Source: Agromyces sp. G08B096 (GTDB lineage: Bacteria > Actinomycetota > Actinomycetes > Actinomycetales > Microbacteriaceae). From it: a stretch of DNA of 64,000 nucleotides. Under the pieces are notes generated by a model. It was not told the DNA's origin and searched no databases. It saw only the letters and a list, made by a program, of their open reading frames with translations. A program made the position numbers and the translations under genes. Where the stretch lies: the NCBI RefSeq assembly GCF_040267705.1, contig NZ_CP158374.1:1426001-1490000 (forward strand). Reading direction: 5' to 3'. Shown here in pieces: positions 18,424-26,957 of the stretch. Every line of letters starts with the position of its first letter. Position 1 is the stretch's first letter.

Positions 18424-18552
18424 GGTCAGTCGAGTTCTGCATCGCCCGACCCTCTATCCGGCCTGTGGAACACCATTGAGCTTCCGCCGAGTGTGCACCC
18501 CACGCTCACGGCTGTCAGTTCGCCCACCTCACCAGACCCATTCAGGAGAATC

Positions 18553-18975
18553 GTGGCTGTCAAGATCCGTCTCAAGCGGCTCGGCAAGATCCGTGCCCCG
18601 TACTACCGCATCGTCGTCGCCGACTCGCGCACCAAGCGCGACGGTCGCGTGATCGAGGAGATCGGCAAGTACCACCCCACCGAGGAGCCCTCGTTCATCG
18701 AGGTCGACTCCGAGCGCGCGCAGTACTGGCTGGGCGTCGGCGCGCAGCCGACCGAGCAGGTCCTCGCGATCCTCAAGCTCACCGGCGACTGGGGCAAGTT
18801 CAAGGGCGACAAGAACGCCGTGAGCACCGTCCGCACCGCCGAGCCGAAGGCCGGGTTCACCCCCGACGCGGCGAAGAAGTCGGTCGTCAAGCCCAAGGTC
18901 GAGAAGCCGGCCAAGGCCGCCGAAGAGACCGAGGCCCCCGAGGCCGAGGCCGCCGAGACCACGGACGAGGCGTAA
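18553..18975 (+). CDS. rpsP: 30S ribosomal protein S16
   Basis: Small-subunit assembly protein. 140 residues: the core ([26 protein letters not shown]...) covers the first 80-90 residues and an Ala/Glu/Lys-rich tail of about 50 residues follows ([15 protein letters not shown]...), a common high-GC extension. GTG start at 18553 with CAGGAGA eight bases upstream. First gene of rpsP-khpA-rimM-trmD, with gaps of 1-3 bases between genes. A ribosomal-type promoter about 130 bases upstream drives the operon. Confidence 0.97.
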   Translation: MAVKIRLKRLGKIRAPYYRIVVADSRTKRDGRVIEEIGKYHPTEEPSFIEVDSERAQYWLGVGAQPTEQVLAILKLTGDWGKFKGDKNAVSTVRTAEPKAGFTPDAAKKSVVKPKVEKPAKAAEETEAPEAEAAETTDEA

Positions 18976-18978
18976 GCC

Positions 18979-19215
18979 TTGCTCCAGTCCGCGCTCGAAC
19001 ACCTCGTCAAGGGGATCGTCGACCACCCGGGCGACGTGCGGGTCGTCTCCGCGTCGAGCGCACGCGGCGAGGTCCTCGAGGTTCACGTGAACCCCGAGGA
19101 CCTCGGCCGCGTCATCGGCCGCGCCGGGCGCACCGCGAAGGCCCTGCGCACGCTCGTGACGGCGCTCGCCGACGGCCGCCGCGTGCGCGTCGACGTCGTC
19201 GACTCCGACGACTGA
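18979..19215 (+). CDS. khpA: KhpA-type KH-domain RNA-binding protein
   Basis: A 78-residue single KH domain (KH type II) with the GxxG RNA-binding loop GRAG inside EDLGRVIGRAGRTAKALRTLV. KhpA pairs with KhpB/Jag in RNA binding and cell-division control in Gram-positive bacteria. Start is a TTG at 18979, three bases after the rpsP stop; this gives the expected LLQSALEHLVKGIVDHP N-terminus, and no alternative start fits. No separate ribosome-binding site is visible, so translation is probably coupled to rpsP. Confidence 0.92.
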   Translation: MLQSALEHLVKGIVDHPGDVRVVSASSARGEVLEVHVNPEDLGRVIGRAGRTAKALRTLVTALADGRRVRVDVVDSDD

Positions 19216-19216
19216 C

Positions 19217-19891
19217 GTGGCCAGCGATCCACGACCCCAGCAGCTCCGAGTGGGCCGGCTCACCAAGGCCCACGGGCTGAAGGGCGCCATCAAGCTCGAG
19301 CTCTACACCGACGACCCCGAGCGGCGATTCGTGCCGGGCGCGGAGTTCTCCTTGCAGGTGCCCGAGAGTTCGCCGTGGCACGGCAAGCGGCTGACCTTCC
19401 GCGAGCTCCGCTGGTACAACGGCCACCCCGTGGGTTTCTTCGACGGCATCGACGACCGCACCGCGGCGGAGAGCGTCGTGAAGGCCATCCTGTGGGTCGA
19501 CCAGCCTGAAGACGAGGTCGCCGAGCCCGACGCCTGGTACGACCACCAGCTCGTCGGCCTCACCGTGATCCGCGACGGCGAGCGCGTGGGCGAGGTCGTC
19601 CACGTCGACCACCTGCCCGCGCAGGACCTCCTCGTCGTGAAGACCGCGGGCCCGGCGCGCCGCGAGGTCATGGTGCCGTTCGTGCAGGCCATCGTGCCCG
19701 AAGTCGACGTCGAGGCCGGGACGCTCACCGTCACCCCGCCGCCCGGACTCTTCGAGGACCTCCCCGAGGCGGCCGATGCCGACGAGCCCGTCGCGGACGA
19801 GGCGCCCGCCGACGAGGCACCGGCGACTGACGAGGCATCCGCCGACGAGGCATCCGCGGCCGACGCGACCGGCGACGACCGCCCGGAGTAG
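19217..19891 (+). CDS. rimM: Ribosome maturation factor RimM
   Basis: 16S rRNA processing factor that binds S19 in the 30S head. 224 residues: the RimM barrel (RVGRLTKAHGLKGAIKLELYTDDPE) at 10-100, the PRC barrel (WYDHQLVGLTVIRDGERVGEVVHV...MVPFVQAIVPEVD) at about 108-180, then a 40-residue acidic tail of near-repeats (ADEAP, TDEAS, ADEAS) absent from short RimM proteins. The GTG start at 19217 follows the khpA stop by one base. The tail DNA holds two closely spaced copies of GAGGCATCCG. Confidence 0.95.
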   Translation: MASDPRPQQLRVGRLTKAHGLKGAIKLELYTDDPERRFVPGAEFSLQVPESSPWHGKRLTFRELRWYNGHPVGFFDGIDDRTAAESVVKAILWVDQPEDEVAEPDAWYDHQLVGLTVIRDGERVGEVVHVDHLPAQDLLVVKTAGPARREVMVPFVQAIVPEVDVEAGTLTVTPPPGLFEDLPEAADADEPVADEAPADEAPATDEASADEASAADATGDDRPE

Positions 19892-19894
19892 CCC

Positions 19895-20581
19895 GTGCGC
19901 ATCGACATCGTCACGATCTTCCCCGACTTCTTCCGGGTGCTCGACCTGTCGCTGCTCGGCAAGGCCCGCCAGACCGGGCTCATCGACGTCACCGCCCACG
20001 ACCTGCGCGACTTCACGCACGACCGGCACCGCACCGTCGACGACACGCCCTACGGCGGCGGCGCCGGCATGGTCATGAAGCCCGAGCCGTGGGGCGAGGC
20101 GCTCGACGCGATCGTCGGCGACGGGGCATCCGATGCCCTGCTCGTGGTGCCCTCGCCCGCCGGCGAACCGTTCACCCAGGCCATCGCGCGCGAGCTCGCC
20201 GCCGAGCCGCACCTCGTTTTCGCGTGCGGCCGGTACGAGGGCATCGACCAGCGCGTCGTCGACCACTACGCGACGCGGATGCGCGTGCGCCTCATCTCCC
20301 TCGGCGACTACGTGCTGAACGGCGGCGAGGTCGCGGTGATGGCGATGATCGAAGCCGCGGGCCGGCTCGTGCCGGGCGTCGTCGGCAACCCCGAGAGCCT
20401 CGTCGAGGAGTCCCATGAAGACGGACTGCTCGAATACCCCAGCTACACCAAGCCCGCCGAGTGGCGCGGGCTCGAGGTGCCGCCGGTGCTCCTGAGCGGC
20501 AACCACGGCGCCATCGCCGCGTGGCGGCGCGAGCAGCAGCTCGAGCGCACCCGCCGCGTGCGGCCCGAACTGCTCGACTGA
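19895..20581 (+). CDS. trmD: tRNA (guanine37-N1)-methyltransferase TrmD
   Basis: SPOUT methyltransferase that makes m1G37 next to the anticodon and prevents +1 frameshifts. 228 residues. Trefoil-knot SAM site motifs are [28 protein letters not shown] and [14 protein letters not shown]; the C-terminal helical domain ends in [24 protein letters not shown] start three bases after the rimM stop. In related genomes rplS usually follows soon after; here about 13 kb intervenes, mostly nitrate assimilation genes. Confidence 0.97.
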   Translation: MRIDIVTIFPDFFRVLDLSLLGKARQTGLIDVTAHDLRDFTHDRHRTVDDTPYGGGAGMVMKPEPWGEALDAIVGDGASDALLVVPSPAGEPFTQAIARELAAEPHLVFACGRYEGIDQRVVDHYATRMRVRLISLGDYVLNGGEVAVMAMIEAAGRLVPGVVGNPESLVEESHEDGLLEYPSYTKPAEWRGLEVPPVLLSGNHGAIAAWRREQQLERTRRVRPELLD

Positions 20582-20617
20582 CCCGCCCTCGCTCGCGCGC
20601 CCGCGCGTGAGGCAGTC

Positions 20618-20677
20618 TTCACGCGGCGGAAACACCCGGGAGGCCGACCCGAAACACGGCGTTCGTACCGTCGAAAC
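20618..20677 (+). promoter_or_regulatory. GlnR-like box array and -10 of the CbiX-like gene
   Basis: GAAAC occurs at 20629, 20651 and 20673, exactly 22 bases apart, with TTCAC (20618-20622) six bases before the first. This matches the actinobacterial GlnR layout GTNAC-N6-GAAAC. TACCGT (20666-20671) starts exactly 10 bases after the second GAAAC and is the likely -10. A small hairpin (20604-20610 with 20619-20625) overlaps the array and may end trmD transcription. Confidence 0.65.
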
Positions 20678-20712
20678 CGGCGAGTGGCTCGCCCAGGCGG
20701 GAGGCGGATGTC

Positions 20713-21489
20713 GTGGCGATCGGGTCGTCGAGTTCCCAACTCGTGGGGCAGGAGGGTCCTGAGCGACCGCTCCGCCTCGTCGCGGTGACGCACGGCGCAC
20801 CTTCGGCGGCGAATCGCGAGGCGGTGATGCGGCTCGTCGACGGCGTCGCGAGCGCGCGCCCCGCCACGGATGTCTCGATCACCTTCGTCGACGCGCAGCA
20901 CAGCGATGTGGCGACCGCGCTCGCGGAGGGCGTCGCCGATCCGCGGGCGATCATCGTGCCGCTCGTGCTCTCCGCCGGGTTCCACGTCCGCACCGGGCTG
21001 GCCCGGGGCCTCGACCGGCTGCCCGTCGCGGGCGCCTCGCTCGCCGATCCGCTGGGGCCCGACGAACGGCTCGTCGACGTGCTCGCCGACCGGCTCGGCG
21101 ACCTGGGCGACGACGAGGAGGTCTCGGTGGTGCTCGCCGCGGCGGGCTCCAACGACCCCCGCGCGGTGCGCGAGTGCTTCGAGACGGCGCGCCTGCTGGG
21201 CGCGAGGCTCGGCCGGCCCGTGACCGTCGGCTTCATCGCCGCGGCGATCCCGCGCCTGCCCGATGCGATCGAGATGCTCCGGGCGGTGCATCCGCGCACC
21301 CGTGTCGTGGTGGCGCCGTACCTGCTCGCGCCCGGCACGTTCTACGACGCGGCCGTGCTCGCAGGCGCCGACCGGGTCGCCGAGCCGCTGCTGCTCCCCG
21401 CGAGCGACGCGCCGCGCGCGCTCGTGTCGCTCGTGCTCGACCGGGCCGACGAGGTCGCGGCGGAGGAAGCGTACCGAAGCCGCGCCTGA
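20713..21489 (+). CDS. CbiX/SirB-like sirohydrochlorin chelatase family protein
   Basis: A 258-residue protein of the class II chelatase family with two CbiX half-domains: RLVAVTHGAPSAANREAV at the N-terminus (VAHGS-like motif with metal His) and VSVVLAAAGSNDPRAVREC from about 135 (second half, His replaced). HVRTGLARGLDRL may carry the second metal ligand. Likely role: inserting iron into sirohydrochlorin to make sirohaem for nitrite reductase, in line with the cluster. The GTG start has GGGAGG eight bases upstream. It is first in the nitrate cluster and has its own GlnR-like promoter. Confidence 0.8.
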   Translation: MAIGSSSSQLVGQEGPERPLRLVAVTHGAPSAANREAVMRLVDGVASARPATDVSITFVDAQHSDVATALAEGVADPRAIIVPLVLSAGFHVRTGLARGLDRLPVAGASLADPLGPDERLVDVLADRLGDLGDDEEVSVVLAAAGSNDPRAVRECFETARLLGARLGRPVTVGFIAAAIPRLPDAIEMLRAVHPRTRVVVAPYLLAPGTFYDAAVLAGADRVAEPLLLPASDAPRALVSLVLDRADEVAAEEAYRSRA

Positions 21490-21519
21490 CCGGCGCGCGG
21501 CCGTGGCGAGCGCCTGCTC

Positions 21520-21549
21520 GCCGAGCGCGCCAGCGCGTTCGCGCTCGGC
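21520..21549. terminator. Bidirectional hairpin between CbiX-like and FAD/BFD genes
   Basis: GCCGAGCGCG (21520-21529) pairs with CGCGCTCGGC (21540-21549) across a 10-base loop, centred in the 78-base gap between two convergent genes. No T tract. Confidence 0.65.
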
Positions 21550-21567
21550 ACGCTCAGGTCCGGCGCG

Positions 21568-23247
21568 TCAGGCCACCGGCGACGCGGCCGCACCGCCGGT
21601 CGCGGCGAACCGCTCCAGCACCTCCGCGATGCGCCCTCGGCAGCCGCCGCATCCGGTCCCGGCCCGCGTGTCCCGGCCGACCTCGTCGACGGTCGCACGG
21701 CCGCAGGCGGCGGAGGCCTCGATGCGTTCGACGGTGACCGCGTTGCACCAGCACACCGTCGAGGTCGGGGCGAAGGCGTCGGCGTCCTCGGCGGGGTCGA
21801 AGTCGGGGCCGTCGAAGCGCAGCAGCATCGACCGGTCGGCCGGCAGCTCCGCACGGCGTTCGAAGAGGAGGGTGAGCTCGGCAGCGGTACGAGGCATCCC
21901 GACGCTCACGAAGCCGCTCAGCGCGCCGCCGCGGGTGACCATCTTCACGTAGCGGCCGTGTTCGGGGTCGGCCCAGAGCGCGACGCGACGAGCGTCGGTC
22001 GTGCCCGCCGCCGGGTCGACGTCCCACGGCTCGGCGGTCACGTCGCCGACGGCGACGACGTCGACGTGCTCCGCCTTCAGCATGACGATCGGGTCGGGCT
22101 CGGCCGGCATGCCGTCGTCGGGCGGCGGCGTCTCGGTGCCGCGCGCGAGCTCGTCGGTCCACTGCGCTGCGAGCCACGACGCCTGCCGCCATCCGGGGCC
22201 GATCAGCCCAGACGGCGCGCCGGGCAGCTCGCTCCGGCCGTCCGCCTCGACCGACCGGTCGACGACGTGCGCGCAGTCGCCGATCGCGTAGACCTGGGGG
22301 TCGCTCCAGCTGCGGAGCGAGGCATCCACCACGATGCCCGTCGAGGTCCGCAGCCCCGCGAGCGTCGCGAGCTCGGCGCGGGGCGTGACGCCGCAGGAGA
22401 GCAGCAGCAGGTCGCCGCGGACCTGCTTGCCGTCGGCGGTGACGAGCAGGTCGAAGGCCCGTTCGCCGTCCTCGTCGGTGCGGAAGGCGATCGCCTCGGC
22501 GCGACTGTGCGCGATGACCGCGACTCCGGCGCACCGGAGCGCGGCGGCGAGGACGGACCCGCCGCCGCGGTCGAGGTTGCGCGGCATGGGGTGCGGGCCG
22601 TGGTGCACCACGCACACCTCGGCGCCGGCATGGGCCGCGGCAAGCGCGATCTCGAGGCCGAGGACGCCCGCGCCGAGCACGATCACGCGCCTCCGGCCGA
22701 GGACGGCCTCCCGCACTCGGGCGGCGTCGGCGAGGTCTCTGAGGGCGGTTACCCCGCGCGGCAGCCGGTCGTCGGAGCCGATGAGCTCGGGGCCGCCGCG
22801 CTCGAGGGAGGCGGCGTCGCGCCGCGGGCGTTCGATGCCGTCGAGCGTGGGCGTGTTGGCGCGGGCGCCGGTCGCGAGTACGAGTCGGTCGTAGGGCACC
22901 GGCTCGCCGGTGTCGAGCTCGACGACGTGGCGCTCACGGTCGATCCGCCGGGCCGCGACGCCGGTGAGGAGGCGCACGCCGGCGGCCTCGGCGGCGGCAC
23001 GGTCGGCGAGCAGCATCGCGTCGAGCTCCACCCGGCCGACGGCATGTTCGGCGACGAGCACACGGTTGTACGCGTCGACCGGCTCGGCGCCGACGACGGT
23101 GAGCGAGATCCGCCCCGACGCCACGGCCGGTGCGAGCTCCTCGGCGAAGCGTGAGCCCACGGGGCCGTAGCCGACGAGGACGACCCGCAGCGGCGCTGCG
23201 GGCGTGGACGTCGACCCGGCCGGCTCGGGGGAGAAGTGGCTGGTCAT
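21568..23247 (-). CDS. Nitrate reductase-associated FAD oxidoreductase with BFD iron-sulfur domain (NasB/NirB-N-like)
   Basis: A 559-residue flavoprotein. The FAD dinucleotide fold (LRVVLVGYGPVGSRFAEEL), the NAD-binding site VIVLGAGVLGLEIALAAAHAGAEV and the VYAIGDCAHVVD motif place it in the pyridine nucleotide-disulphide oxidoreductase group. A C-terminal BFD-like [2Fe-2S] domain (about 490-545) has cysteines as CWC and CGGC. It resembles the N-terminal half of NirB and probably passes NAD(P)H electrons to the molybdopterin nitrate reductase just upstream. The ATG at 23247 overlaps that gene's stop (ATGA), indicating a fixed stoichiometric pair. Confidence 0.8.
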   Translation of the reverse strand: MTSHFSPEPAGSTSTPAAPLRVVLVGYGPVGSRFAEELAPAVASGRISLTVVGAEPVDAYNRVLVAEHAVGRVELDAMLLADRAAAEAAGVRLLTGVAARRIDRERHVVELDTGEPVPYDRLVLATGARANTPTLDGIERPRRDAASLERGGPELIGSDDRLPRGVTALRDLADAARVREAVLGRRRVIVLGAGVLGLEIALAAAHAGAEVCVVHHGPHPMPRNLDRGGGSVLAAALRCAGVAVIAHSRAEAIAFRTDEDGERAFDLLVTADGKQVRGDLLLLSCGVTPRAELATLAGLRTSTGIVVDASLRSWSDPQVYAIGDCAHVVDRSVEADGRSELPGAPSGLIGPGWRQASWLAAQWTDELARGTETPPPDDGMPAEPDPIVMLKAEHVDVVAVGDVTAEPWDVDPAAGTTDARRVALWADPEHGRYVKMVTRGGALSGFVSVGMPRTAAELTLLFERRAELPADRSMLLRFDGPDFDPAEDADAFAPTSTVCWCNAVTVERIEASAACGRATVDEVGRDTRAGTGCGGCRGRIAEVLERFAATGGAAASPVA

Positions 23248-25412
23248 CCGGCCTCCTGCGGGTCGAGGCGGCGCACGCGCACGGCCGCGGTCTTGAACTC
23301 CGGCATGGCCGACACGGGATCGACCGCGTCGGAGGTGACGAGGTTCGCGGTCTCATCACCGGGGAAGTGGAACGGGAGGAACGCGGTGTCCGGCCGGATG
23401 TCGCGGCTGAGCGCGACGGTCGCGTGCGCCGTCCCCCGTGCGCTCGACACCTCCACCCGCTCGCCGTCGCCCACACCGAGGCTCGCGGCGGTCGCCGGGT
23501 GCAGGCTCAGCCGCGCCACGGGCTGGGCGTCGGCGAGCTCCGGCACCCGCCGCGTCTGCGCGCCGCTCTGGTAGTGCTCCAGCAGCCGTCCGGTCACGAG
23601 GGTGAGCCGGTCGGGTCCGGCGCCGCGGGCCGGCCGCTCCGGGGACGACGCGCGCGGCGTGACCGGCACCAGCCGGGCGCGTCCGTCGTCGTGGTGGAAC
23701 CGGTCCGCGAACAGCCTCGGCGTCCCCGACGACCCGCGTGGGTACGGCCAGTACGCGGCCTCACCCGCGTCGAGGAGCGCGTCGTCGATGCCCGAGTAGT
23801 CGGCGATGCCGCCCGCCGAGGCGCGGCGCAGCTCGTCGAACACCTCGCGTGGGTCGACCGGCCAGGTCGACGGCGCGTCCAGGCGATCGGCGAGCTGCTG
23901 CAGGATCCACAGCTCGTCGCGGACCCCGTCCGGCGGCTGGAGCGCGCGCCGGCGTCGGAGCACCCGGCCCTCCAGGGAGGTCATCGTGCCCTCCTCCTCG
24001 GCCCACTGGCACACGGGCAGCACGATATCCGCGAGCCCGGCGGTCTCGGAGAGGAAGAAATCGGCGACGACGAGCAGGTCGAGCTCGGCGAGGCCGCGGC
24101 GCACCGCTCCCGCGTTCGGCGCGGACACGACCACGTTCGAACCGTGCACGAGCAGGGTGCGGACCCCGCCCGCCCGGCCGAGCGACTGGAGCAGTTCGAC
24201 GGCCGGCACCCCGGGGCCGGGGATCGACGAAGCGGGCACGCCCCAGACGCGCGCGACGTGCGCTCTCGCGGCGGGGTCGATGATCTTCCGGTAGCCCGGG
24301 AGCTGGTCGCACTTCTGCCCGTGCTCACGCCCGCCCTGCCCGTTGCCCTGCCCGGTGAGGGTCCCGTATCCCGAGCCCGGCCGGCCCGGCAGGCCGAGGA
24401 GCAGGGCGAGGTTGATCGCCGCCGTCGCCGTGTCGGTGCCGTCCACGTGCTGCTCGACGCCGCGGCCGGTGAGGATGAAGGTCCGCCCGCCCGCGGCGAG
24501 CCGGCGGGCGAGTGCGCGGACGGTTGCGGCGGGAACGCCCGTCTTGGCCTGCACCCGCGACGGCCACCAGGCAGCGATGGTCCGCCGCAGCGCGTCCAGG
24601 CCCGTGGTACGCGCCGCGAGGTAGCCCTCGTCGGCGAGGCCCTCGGTGAGGACGACGTGCGCGAGTCCGAGCAGCAGCACGAGGTCGGTGCCCGGCGCCG
24701 GCTGGACGTGCAGGCCGCGCCCGTCCTCGGTGAGCCGCGCCGTCGGCGTCCGCCGGGGATCGACCACGATGAGCCCGCCCGCGGCCTGCGCTCCCGCGAG
24801 GTGACCGACGAACGGCGGCATGGTCTCGGCGACGTTCGTGCCGAGCAGCAGGATCGTGTCGGCGTCGTCGAGGTCCGTCAGCGGGAAGGGAAGCCCCCGA
24901 TCCACGCCGAACGCACGAGTGCCCGCCGCCGCGGCCGATGACATGCAGAACCGCCCGTCGTAGTCGATCCGGCTCGTGCCGATGGCGACCCTCGCGAACT
25001 TGCCGAGCTGGTAGGCCTTCTCGTTCGTCAGCCCGCCGCCGCCGAACACGCCGACCGCGTCCGCGCCGTGGCGTTCGCGGGTCCGCCTGATCCCGTCGGC
25101 CACGGCGTCGAGCGCGACCTCCCAGGTCGTCTCGCGCAGCTCGCCGTCCGCGCCGCGCAGCAGCGGTGCCGTGAGTCGTCCCCCGCGGCGCAGCAGCTCG
25201 GCCGATGTCCACCCCTTCTTGCACAGGCCGCCCCGATTGGTGGGGAAGTCGCGGCCGGCGACCTGAACCGGTGCGACGGATGCCTCGGGCGAGTCATCCC
25301 TCGACGTGACCGGCGTCTCGCCGGCGGGAGCGGCACCCTCGGCCACCGGGGTCAGCGTCATCGCGCACTGCAGGGCGCAGTACGGGCAGTGGGTGTCGGT
25401 CGCGGGGGCCAT
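23244..25412 (-). CDS. Assimilatory nitrate reductase, molybdopterin catalytic subunit
   Basis: A 722-residue cytoplasmic molybdopterin oxidoreductase reducing nitrate to nitrite. The N-terminal [4Fe-4S] site is Cys9, Cys12, Cys16 and Cys64 (CPYCALQC...RGGLCKKGW), with an unusually long acidic linker (about 22-48) between the third and fourth ligands. Mo-bisMGD domains follow: DYDGRFCMSSAAAAG (possible Mo ligand region), GTNVAETMPP, VVDPRRTPTA, GQGNGQGGREHGQKCDQLPG. The C-terminal dinucleotide-binding domain holds TGRLLEHYQSGAQTRR. No Tat signal, consistent with assimilatory NasA/NarB rather than periplasmic Nap. Second in the narK operon, five bases after narK. Confidence 0.93.
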   Translation of the reverse strand: MAPATDTHCPYCALQCAMTLTPVAEGAAPAGETPVTSRDDSPEASVAPVQVAGRDFPTNRGGLCKKGWTSAELLRRGGRLTAPLLRGADGELRETTWEVALDAVADGIRRTRERHGADAVGVFGGGGLTNEKAYQLGKFARVAIGTSRIDYDGRFCMSSAAAAGTRAFGVDRGLPFPLTDLDDADTILLLGTNVAETMPPFVGHLAGAQAAGGLIVVDPRRTPTARLTEDGRGLHVQPAPGTDLVLLLGLAHVVLTEGLADEGYLAARTTGLDALRRTIAAWWPSRVQAKTGVPAATVRALARRLAAGGRTFILTGRGVEQHVDGTDTATAAINLALLLGLPGRPGSGYGTLTGQGNGQGGREHGQKCDQLPGYRKIIDPAARAHVARVWGVPASSIPGPGVPAVELLQSLGRAGGVRTLLVHGSNVVVSAPNAGAVRRGLAELDLLVVADFFLSETAGLADIVLPVCQWAEEEGTMTSLEGRVLRRRRALQPPDGVRDELWILQQLADRLDAPSTWPVDPREVFDELRRASAGGIADYSGIDDALLDAGEAAYWPYPRGSSGTPRLFADRFHHDDGRARLVPVTPRASSPERPARGAGPDRLTLVTGRLLEHYQSGAQTRRVPELADAQPVARLSLHPATAASLGVGDGERVEVSSARGTAHATVALSRDIRPDTAFLPFHFPGDETANLVTSDAVDPVSAMPEFKTAAVRVRRLDPQEAG

Positions 25413-25417
25413 CGGGC

Positions 25418-26827
25418 TCAGATCCGGCCGGCCCTGGCGACCGCGCCCCGCACGTACACCGCCCAGGTCAGCAGCAGCAGGCCGAGGTAGGCGGCGACGA
25501 ACACCGCGAACGCCGTCGTGTAGCCGCCGGTGGCCTGCGCCGACAGGCTGAGCGCCTGCGGGATGAGGAAGCCGCCGTAGGCGCCGATCGCGGAGATGAG
25601 CCCGAGCGCGGCGGCGGCACGGCGCTGCGTCGACACATCGCCGCCGTGCCCGGCGTTCCCGCCGCCGCGGACCGCGAACACCACGGGCACCATGCGATAC
25701 GTCGAACCGTTGCCGATGCCCGCCGCGGCGAACAGCAGCAGGAAGCCGCCGAGGAAGACCCAGAAGCTGCCGAGCGGGAGGGTCGCGATCACCGCGACCG
25801 TGACCGCCGCCATCGCCCCGAACGCGAACATCGTGACGCGAGCGCCGCCGAACCGGTCGGCGAGCCGGCCGCCGTACGGGCGGGACAGCGACCCCACGAG
25901 CGCGCCGAGGAAGGCCAGCGAGACGGATGCCCCGCCCACGGCGATCCCGGAGAACTCGGGGAACTGGTCGGCGATGAGCTTCGGGAACACGCTCGCGAAT
26001 CCGATGAATGAGCCGAACGTGCCGATGTACAGCAGGGCCAGCAGCCAGAGGTGCGGCTCGCGGAGCGCGGCAGCCGAGCCGGCGAAGTCGGCCTTCGCGT
26101 TGGAGAGGTTGTCCATGTACTTCCACGCCCCGACCATCGCGACGAGGATGAACGGCACCCAGATCCAGCCGGCGAGCGGCAGATTCACCGCCGCGCCGGC
26201 GCCCACGGTGACGACGACCGGCACCACGAACTGCGCCACCGAGGCGCCGATGTTGCCGCCTGCGGCGTTCAGCCCGAGCGCCCAGCCCTTCTCGCGCTGC
26301 GGGTAGAAGAACGTGATGTTCGACATCGAGCTGGCGAAGTTGCCGCCGCCGAAGCCCGCGAGGGCGGCGACGGCGAGCAGCACGCCGAACGGCGTGTCGG
26401 GGTTGCCGACGCACAGGGCGAGCGCGACCGTCGGCAGGAGCAGGAGCCCGGCCGACACGATCGTCCAGTTGCGTCCGCCGAACCGCGGGACGAGGAACGA
26501 GTACGGGATGCGCAGCGTCGCCCCGACGAGGCTCGGGATCGAGATCAGCCAGAACACCTGGGTGGTGTCGAGCTCGAAGCCGGCGGCGGGCAGCGACACC
26601 GCGACGATGCTCCACAGCTGCCACACGACGAAGCCGAGGAACTCGGCGAAGATCGACCAGCCGAGGTTCCGGCGGGCGATGGTCCGTCCGACCCGGTTCC
26701 ACTGATCGCGGTCCTCCGGATCCCAGCCGTCGATCCAGCGCCCCGGACGGTGGGTGAGGGCGCGCGACGGCGCGGTCTGCGTCGCCTGCGCGGTCTGGGT
26801 GCCGGTGCGGGTCGCGGTCTCGGTCAT
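25418..26827 (-). CDS. narK: Nitrate/nitrite MFS transporter NarK
   Basis: A 469-residue, 12-helix major facilitator of the nitrate-nitrite porter family. Family marks are FAEFLGFVVWQLWSIVAVSLP, the first signature GFGGGNFASSMSNITFFYPQREKGWALGLNAAGGNIG, and GSLSRPYGGRLADRFGG between helices. The cytoplasmic N-terminus is a Thr/Gln-rich stretch of about 20 residues (TETATRTGTQTAQATQT). It is first of narK-nitrate reductase-FAD/BFD. The minus-strand promoter has GAAAC at the -35 position and TAGCTT 10 bases on, with a leader of about 40 bases. Confidence 0.95.
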   Translation of the reverse strand: MTETATRTGTQTAQATQTAPSRALTHRPGRWIDGWDPEDRDQWNRVGRTIARRNLGWSIFAEFLGFVVWQLWSIVAVSLPAAGFELDTTQVFWLISIPSLVGATLRIPYSFLVPRFGGRNWTIVSAGLLLLPTVALALCVGNPDTPFGVLLAVAALAGFGGGNFASSMSNITFFYPQREKGWALGLNAAGGNIGASVAQFVVPVVVTVGAGAAVNLPLAGWIWVPFILVAMVGAWKYMDNLSNAKADFAGSAAALREPHLWLLALLYIGTFGSFIGFASVFPKLIADQFPEFSGIAVGGASVSLAFLGALVGSLSRPYGGRLADRFGGARVTMFAFGAMAAVTVAVIATLPLGSFWVFLGGFLLLFAAAGIGNGSTYRMVPVVFAVRGGGNAGHGGDVSTQRRAAAALGLISAIGAYGGFLIPQALSLSAQATGGYTTAFAVFVAAYLGLLLLTWAVYVRGAVARAGRI

Positions 26828-26869
26828 CGTGGCCTCCGGAGTCTCGTCCAGGTGGTGCTCGTGCTGCCG

Positions 26870-26912
26870 AAGCTAGGCGGATGGTGTTTCCGCGGGTCGT
26901 TCCGGTCGTGAA
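26870..26912 (-). promoter_or_regulatory. GlnR-like box and -10 of the narK operon
   Basis: Minus strand: TTCAC (26912-26908), six bases, AACGA, six bases, GAAAC (26890-26886), then 10 bases to TAGCTT (26875-26870). The 11- and 22-base periodicity and the GAAAC-N10-TANNNT spacing match the other three promoters of the cluster. Confidence 0.6.
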
Positions 26913-26957
26913 CGCTGCGTCTCGACCTGCTCACCGAGCCGGGCGCCCGCTGTGAGG

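Noticed and set aside
19776..19870. Repeat array or CRISPR-like unit in the rimM tail
   Set aside because: Short in-frame Ala/Asp/Glu codon repetition encoding the acidic tail; no spacers.
20604..20625. Intrinsic terminator after trmD
   Set aside because: The 7-bp stem is short, has no T tract and overlaps the first GlnR-like half-site; kept only as a note under the regulatory array.
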